A stretch of 64,000 nt of DNA, taken from assembly GCF_963678635.1 (NCBI RefSeq), contig NC_087064.1:57420338-57484337 (forward strand), read 5' to 3'. A program made the translations under genes and the position numbers. How positions within the stretch are numbered: position 1 is the stretch's first letter; the number at the start of each line of letters is the position of its first letter. This document shows, piece by piece, positions 57,343 to 64,000 of this stretch. The DNA is from Symsagittifera roscoffensis (Eukaryota > Xenacoelomorpha > Acoela > Convolutidae). The notes beneath the pieces were generated by a model that did not search any database, was not told the DNA's origin, and saw nothing but the letters and a program-made list of their open reading frames with translations.

Positions 57343-58066
57343 TCGTCATTTTCATTTTTTTTGCTGTTGTTAGAAAAATTGCTTCGATGTTGCTCCAGTG
57401 TCTGCTCACTGCTTCTAGACTCGTCGCGTGTGTTCAGTCCCTCCTTCTCATTCTTAGAGTGCAGCGATTCCAACATTATTACATTTAGGTTGCTATTTGC
57501 CTGATCAATGATCTTGCATTTTAATTCTCAGCTCATGCTGTCGCCTCTAGGCAGTTTTAGACGTGTTGCCCGACCGGAATCTCTGTTTTACGGTGCTCGT
57601 CAATCCCAGTCGTAAAATGTCTGACCGTTTGGTCGACATAGAGAGATTTACAACCACAACACTCTTTTGTGCACACCGATTCGACTTTCAATTCACTTCA
57701 AAAAGATGATTTTAACGACGGCAAAAAAGTTTTAATTTTCCGCGTCCTGAACACTTTATCCGCGGCGATGATACATCTGCACTGCCTATTCGAATTTCCC
57801 CTGTGGCTACCTCGAAATTGAGTAATCAACCGGTATGGGTGGTATATTTTTACTCCTAGTAGAAGACTTATGTTTGACGCCCTTGCTCCTAAAGTTTTTA
57901 CTATACCGTTATGATCCTTTTTGAGGGCACGAGATGCAACGTGAGACAACCATTTTCCTCTATCCTGGTTGTCCGACCACTGTTCACGATTGAACATCAA
58001 TGCTTCATCTTTTTTCCCGTGTAGACGTGCTGCGGCGGAAGACACTGTGAACAGTACCTTCATCAC
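57343..58066 (-). pseudogene. Penelope-like element relic with GIY-YIG endonuclease
   Basis: Reading leftwards: a frame to 57698 ends T-R-K-I-K-T-F-L-P-S-L-K-S-S. After a stop come S-E-L-K-V-E-S, E-C-C-G-C-K-S-L-Y-V-D-Q-T-V-R-H-F and E-H-R-K-T-E-I-P-V-G-Q-H (about 57690-57570). After another break, L-K-C-K-I-I-D-Q-A, L-E-S-L-H and L-N-T-R-D-E-S run to a TAA at 57343. This is the order of the Penelope-type C-terminus: linker, Cys pair with (Y)-V-G-Q-T, E-H-R, P-V-x-H, E-x-L-H and L-N-T-R. The GIY-YIG Gly is replaced by Asp (Y-V-D-Q-T). At least two frame breaks; inactive. Confidence 0.7.
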
Positions 58067-58484
58067 AAGTTTCTGATTATACTGGAAAAAACATGATTTC
58101 CACGTTGCAGCCCTGAACAGCTTTTAAACAAATTAGCTAGGGTCTTGTTCAAGTTGTCGTAAGAAGTTCCAGGCAGAGATAGGGTTGGTCTTAACTGTGT
58201 GTTAAGACAACCTGGTGGGTTGCACATCCCTGTTGATCTGAAACAATTGTAGAGATTTTGACAAGCTTTTTCTCCTTTTACTGATATCCAGCCCCTAGTC
58301 AATTGGTACTGCCACTAACCCGTTGCTTTTGAGATACTTTTCCTTGCTGAGGCCTCAGTCTCACATTATTAATCTTCCTAAAGATATTCCAATGTTTAAA
58401 AGCTGAAAGGAGGACATCGACATCAGCGAAAAAGAGTGCCTCAATGAATTTTTCCTTGACCGGATGTTTTGGTTCCAATGACAA
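58063..58484 (-). pseudogene. Unassigned coding-like sequence upstream of the GIY-YIG relic
   Basis: Two abutting frames (58484-58299 and 58302-58063) without ATG starts have protein-like composition, for example F-F-A-D-V-D-V-L-L-S-A-F-K-H-W and C-N-P-P-G-C-L-N-T. By position they should be the RT/thumb part of the Penelope-like element, but I could not match RT motifs. They could belong to another inserted element. Confidence 0.35.
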
Positions 58485-58689
58485 AAATTGCTCAAATTAT
58501 TATGGTAACTCTATGACATCGATGGTTTTCACTGATATCTTCTAACCTACTAGGCAATTTTCCCATCTTCTTTTGATTTGCTAATTGGAGTCTTTATTTT
58601 ACTATTTAGCTTTTGAGATTTGCTTTTGAAAATTTGCTTTAAAAAACGTCAACAAAATTTTAGTCACCTTCGCTATAGTGGGCAGTTAC

Positions 58690-61600
58690 TTTTCATTTGT
58701 TTATTTTGTAGCTTTCGAGATGAGAAACTTTCAAATCTTTTTCTCCTACAAAAGTTTTTGAAAAAAAAATAAAATATCGATAATTCCACAAATTTTGAAA
58801 TACCGAAGATTTTAATTGAGTGCTTTCATAGTAACCACTAGAAATGCCATTCTTGCCATCATATTGAACTGCTAAAAGCCTTTTTTTTCTGTGATTTGAC
58901 ACTATAACGTTATATTTGTGATGTTTTTATTAATTAACCTTTCAAATTTTGAATGGGTGAGGTGTAATTATCTCTGAACAATGTGTACACTTTGGACTAA
59001 AAATTTGAATCTCTTTCACAAAATTATGTTTTACCAAATATACAATGGTTGAAAACCTCAGCCCAATGATGAGGTGCTGTTTGGAGATGATAGGCTCGCA
59101 AATTAAAACTATTTTTAGGGAAGCTCAAAGTTTGATTTTTGAGAGGTTTTACAGAATGTGTTTTCAAAATTTTATTTTTGAAAAACTCAATAAAACTTCA
59201 ATTACCAATCCTATAATCGGAGAATAAGTCAGAATAAATTCAAAATTTGCAAACCATGTCTTCAGTTTTAGTTTCTCAAGTTTTTAATCGTCCTAGATGA
59301 GACATTTTCCAATGATTTTTCCTTAAAGTTTTCAAAAAAACTTTTTTTAGGGTAATTTCAAAAATTTTGATTTAACGAAACATTAAAGTCGGTGCTTTCA
59401 AAATAGCCTTTCGAGATGCCATTCTTGCGCCATATTCAGCAGCTATAGTTTTTTTCTGCTTGATTTGAAGATAAAACGTAAAAATTGCAAAGTTTTCATT
59501 AATTAAACTTTGAAGTGAAGTTTTGAATGAGTGACGTGTAAGGCATTTTTCTCATCTCTGGAGAACTTTTACATTTCCCTTTTAAAATTTAAAACCTGAT
59601 GATGCACCAAAGTGTGCATGAAAAGTTGCTAAAATTACAATTTGACCGCAATATCAACCTATTTTGAAATTATAGTTGTATAAATTTAATTGGTCAGAAA
59701 ATTTGAAAATTTTTTTAGACATATTTGTCACTTTTACAAAATTTTGTTCATTATGTGAAAAATGCAAAAAATTTCAATCCTGACGATGTATAATTTTTGA
59801 AGAAAAATTGAAAGTTTTTGGTTTTTCAATAACGTTGTCGATAATGTTTTTGGACATAGTGTATAAAATCAATTATACATTTAATTGCGTCGGCAATATA
59901 TAAAATTGACTTTGAAACTTCATTGAGTATAGAGATTCTGGACGGTAAAATTGTATCGTATATGGCACTCCTTACAAAACTTTTGTACGGTTTTACCGAT
60001 AATATGAAGGTTCAATGCAAGTTGTTCTTAAGCGAAATATGTTTTGCATTTTTGATTGAAATTTTTTTAACGTTTTATCTATGTCGTATATCGTCATCTT
60101 AAAACATTTCATATTATGAGTGCTGGGTTAATTAAAAAGCCCAATTCCGAGGTTGTACCTATAATGCAAACTTTCAAGGCCAAGAGAAGGGCATTGCAGT
60201 GTAATGTAGCGTAAAGGTGAGGCTCAACCAATGACACATTATGCAACCCCTGATCCCCGCTTCACTGCTTAAGTCTTCCAATTCAAAAACATCAAAACTA
60301 TGCTTGGGTTTTATCATGAATCTCAAAAGAGTGCAATTTGAGCCTCAACATTTTAAGGGCGAACTTCTTTTAGCTAACGGCTATAATGACTTCTTCAAAA
60401 CAAAATTAAAGAAGCTTAAAATATTTGAGTTTTTAATCCTATAGTGTGCTCTCCACAAGATACTCTCACGAGTTCTAAATCATGCACTCGTGAGTGCCCA
60501 TAGACTGTCAAAACGCTTTTTCGTTCTGTAATATGAAATTTCAAACGAATTTTATTCGAAGTTTTTCAAATAATAGATCGAAAACTCGAAAACTCTAGCT
60601 GTATTTTTCAGTAAGATTAAAAGTTTTAAAATTGCCACAGTTATATCTCATAAAAACTAATTTACTTTTTATTGATTAACCTTTCAAATTTTGAATGGGT
60701 GAGGTGTAATTATCTCTGAACAATGTGTACACTTTGGACTAAAAATTTGAATCTCTTTCACAAAATTAGGTTTTACCAAATATACAATGGTTGAGAACCT
60801 CAGCCCAATGATGGTGTGCTGTTTGGAGATGATAGGCTCGCAAGTAAGAACTATTTCTAGGAAAGCTCAAACTTTTTCAGCGTCCAAAGTTTAACTTTTG
60901 GGAGGTTTTACAGAATGTGCTTTCAAAATTTTATTTTTAAAAAACTCAACAAAACTTCAATTAGCAATCCTATAATCGGAGAATAAGTCAAAATATTATC
61001 AAATTTTGTAAACCATGTCTTCAGTTTTAGTTTCTCAAGTTTTTTATCGTCCTAGAGGAGACATTTTCCAATGATTTTTCCTTAAAGTTTTCAAAAAAAA
61101 CTTTTTTTAGGGTAATTTCAAAAATTTTGATTTAACGAAACATTAAAGTCGGTGCTTTCAAAATAGCCTTTCGAGATGCCATTCTTGCGCCATATTCAGC
61201 TGCTATAGTTTTTTTCTGCTTGATTTGAAGTAAAACGTAAAAATTGCAAAGTTTTCATTAATTAAACTTTGAAGTGAAGTTTTGAATGAGTGACGTGTAA
61301 GGCACTTTTCTCATCTCTGGAGAACTTTTACATTTCCCTTTTAAAATTTAAAACCTGATGATGCACCAAAGTGTGCATGAAAAGTTGCTAAAATTACAAT
61401 TTGACCGCAATATCAACCTATTTTGAAATTACAGTTGTATAAATTTAATTGGTCAGAAAATTTGAAAACTTTTTTAGACATATTTGTCACTTTTACAAAA
61501 TTTTGTTCATTATGTGAAAAATGCAAAAAATTTCAATCCTGACGATGTATAATTTTTGAAGAAAAATTGAAAGTTTTTGGTTTTTCAATAACGTTGTCGA

Positions 61601-64000
61601 TAATGTTTTTGGACATAGTGAATAAAATCAATTATACATTTCATTGCGTCGGCAATATATAAAATTGACTTTGAAACTTCATTGAGTATAGAGATTCTGG
61701 ACGGTAAAATTGTATCGTATATGGCACTCCTTACAAAACTTTTGTACGGTTTTACCGATAATATGAAGGTTCAATGCAAGTTGTTCTTAAGCGAAATATG
61801 TTTTGCATTTTTGATTGAAATTTTTTAAACGTTTCATCTATGTCGTATATCGTCATCTTAAAACATTTCATATTATGAGTGCTGGGTTAATTAAAAAGCC
61901 CAATTCCGAGGTTGTACCTATAATGCAAACTTTCAAGGCCAAGAGAAGGGCATTGCAGTGTAATGTAGCGTAAAGGTGAGGCTCAACCAATGACAAATTA
62001 TGCAACCCCTGATCCCCGCCTCACTGCTTAAGTCTTCCAATTCAAAAACATCAAAACTATGCTTGGGTTTTATCATGAATCTCAAAAGTCAAAAGAGTGC
62101 AATTTGAGCCTCAACATTTTAAGGGCGAACTTCTTTTAGCTAACGGCTATAATGACTTCTTCAAAACAAAATTAAAGAAGCTTAAAATATTTGAGTTTTT
62201 AATCCTATAGTGTGCTCTCCACAAGATACTCTCACGAGTTCTAAATCATGCACTCGTGAGTGCCCATAGACTGTCAAAACGCTTTTTCGTTCTGTAATAT
62301 GAAATTTCAAACGAATTTTATTCGAAGTTTTTCAAATAATAGATCGAAAACTCGAAAACTCTAGCTGTATTTTTCAGTAAGGTTAAAAGTTTTAAAATTG
62401 CTACAGTTATATCTCATAAAAACTAATTTACTTTTTATTGATTAACCTTTCAAATTTTGAATGGGTGAGGTGTAATTATCTCTGAACAATGTGTACACTT
62501 TGGACTAAAAATTTGAATCTCTTTCACAAAATTAGGTTTTACCAAATATACAATGGTTGAGAACCTCAGCCCAATGATGGTGTGCTGTTTGGAGATGATA
62601 GGCTCGCAAGTAAGAACTATTTCTAGGAAAGCTCAAACTTTTTCAGCGTCCAAAGTTTAACTTTTGGGAGGTTTTACAGAATGTGCTTTCAAAATTTTAT
62701 TTTTAAAAAACTCAACAAAACTTCAATTAGCAATCCTATAATCGGAGAATAAGTCAAAATATTATCAAATTTTGTAAACCATGTCTTCAGTTTTAGTTTC
62801 TCAAGTTTTTTATCGTCCTAGATGAGACATTTTCTAATGTTTTTTCCTTAAAGTTTTCAAAAAAACTTTTTAAAAGTAATTTCAAAAATTTTGATTTAAC
62901 GAAACATTAAAGTCGGTGCTTTCGAAATAGCCATTCTTGCGCCATATTCAGCTGCTATAATTTTTTTCTGCTTGATTTGAAGATAAAACGGAAAAATTGC
63001 AAAGTTTTGATTAATTAAACTTTCAAGTTTTGAATGGCTGACGTGTAAGACACTTTTCTCATCTCTGGAGAACTTTTACATTTCTCTTTTAAAATTTAAA
63101 ACCTGATGATGCACCAAAGGGTGCATGAAAAATTGCTAAAATTTCAATTTGACCGCAATATTAACCTATTTTGAATTTACAGTTGTATAAAATTTAATTG
63201 GTCAGAAATTTTGAAAACGTTTTTTAGAATTATTTGTCACTTTAACAAAATTTTGTTCATAAAGTGAAAAAGGCAAACAGTTTCATTCCTGACGATGCAT
63301 AATTTTTGAAGAAGATTTGAAAGTTTTTGATTTTTCAATAACGTTGTCGATAATCTTTCTGGACATAGTGTAAAAATCAATTATACATTTAATTGCGTCG
63401 GCAATATTTAAAAATGACTTTGAAACTTCATTGAGTAAAGAGATTATGGACGGTAAAATTGTATCGTATATTGCACTCCTTACAAACTTTTGCAGGGTTT
63501 TACCGATAATATGAAGGTTCAATGCAAGATGTTTTTAAGCTTAATTTGTTTTGCATGTTTGATTGAATTTTTTTTTACGTTTTGTCTATGTCGTATTTCG
63601 TCATGTTTAAAATTTCATATTATGAGTGCTGGGTTAATTAAAAAGCCCAATTCCAAGGCTGTACCTATAATGCAAACTATCAAGGCGAAGAGAAGAGCAG
63701 TGCAGTGTAAGGTAGCGTAAAGGTGAGGCTCAACCAATGACACATTATGCAACCCCTGATCCCCGTTTCACTGCTTAATTCATCCAATTCAAAAACATCA
63801 AAACTATGCTGGGGTTTTATCATGAATCTCAAAAGAGTGCAATTTGAGCCTTAAAATTTTAAGGGCGAACTTCTTTTAGCTAACGGCTCTAATGGCTTCT
63901 TCAAAACAAAATTAAAGAAGCTTAAAATATATTCTAAATCATGCACTCGTGAGTGCTCATACGCTGTCGAAACGCTTTTTTGTTCTGTGATATGAAATTT
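58690..64000 (+). repeat. Sub-array of 1.75-kb units, nearly identical
   Basis: The phase marker GAATGGGTGAGGTGTAATTA is at 58951, 60693 and 62459 (spacing 1742 and 1766). Units 2 and 3 share long exact runs, and small insertions (for example around 62087, AAAAGTC) distinguish them. This is recent tandem amplification; the last unit is cut by the window edge. Confidence 0.9.

Larger units (their letters stand above)
52000..64000 (+). repeat. Tandem array of ~1.3-1.8 kb satellite-like units
   Basis: The landmark TTCTAAAT(T/C)(T/A)TGCA recurs near 52050, 54120, 55425, 56985, 60473, 62240 and 63930. A second landmark, CAATTACCAATC(G/C)TAT or a close variant, recurs near 53055, 54360, 55680, 59197, 60957 and 62724. 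Units are ~1.31 kb in 52.9-56.2 kb and ~1.75 kb in 58.7-64 kb. The last three are nearly identical over long stretches. A GC-richer module with AAAGGTG(G/A)GG is present in most units. The array is interrupted by the relic at 57343-58484 and continues off the right edge. No conserved ORF is shared by the units. Confidence 0.8.

Noticed and set aside
52000-64000. CRISPR array or rDNA array
   Set aside because: Repeat units are over 1 kb without short repeat-spacer structure, and no rRNA-like conserved core is visible.

Overview
This window looks like AT-rich, repeat-dominated DNA from an animal nuclear genome. The only recognisable host gene sequence is one minus-strand coding exon of calcium/calmodulin-dependent kinase II (26000-26345), with a GT donor and an AG acceptor. 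Its divergence from the deeply conserved CaMKII N-terminus suggests a fast-evolving invertebrate; I cannot name the species. Nearly everything else that can be identified is transposable-element sequence. There is one 200-base assembly gap (43803-44002).

Left part (1-6730): the 5' half of a Ty3-like LTR retrotransposon on the minus strand. Its gag has a long acidic and coiled-coil N-terminal region, a capsid-like domain and two CCHC knuckles, and it runs off the left edge. It is broken by an in-frame stop and two frame changes. To its right lies about 3 kb of leader or LTR-like DNA peppered with a CCTTCCGGATT motif: a 41-43 bp tandem array, two related 67-base hairpins and several perfect stem-loops.

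Middle-left (6750-17300): two non-LTR retrotransposons of the CR1/L2-like group, both plus strand and only distantly related. Each has a small extra first ORF (ORF0), a PHD-finger ORF1, and an endonuclease/reverse-transcriptase ORF2. The first is nearly intact, with one in-frame stop per ORF and no frameshift seen. It has four hairpin repeats between ORF0 and ORF1, and a UGA-CUA codon pair separating ORF1 from ORF2 in the same frame. The second is heavily decayed. The ORF0 proteins share G-x-S-S, a W-H-D-x-x-N block and an H-P block, which I read as a possible diverged SGNH-esterase-like protein. This is the best candidate for something under-described here. A 27-bp perfect palindrome and a 113-bp-arm fold-back lie between the two elements.

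Middle (17300-50900): AT-rich intron and intergenic DNA around the CaMKII exon. It carries at least two non-autonomous DNA-element families. Family A is hAT-like, with CAGGGGCGGATCTAG ends and a perfect 8-bp target duplication at one copy. Family B is about 0.5 kb with a CAGGGCgaaGCCCTG terminal hairpin and five copies. There is also a direct-repeat pair, a GGATTCCGC-rich repeat and some unidentified coding relics.

Right part (50900-64000): two Penelope-like relics with a GIY-YIG endonuclease region, in opposite orientations. One borders and one interrupts a tandem array of about seven 1.3-1.8 kb units that continues past the right edge. The last three units are nearly identical and so recently amplified.
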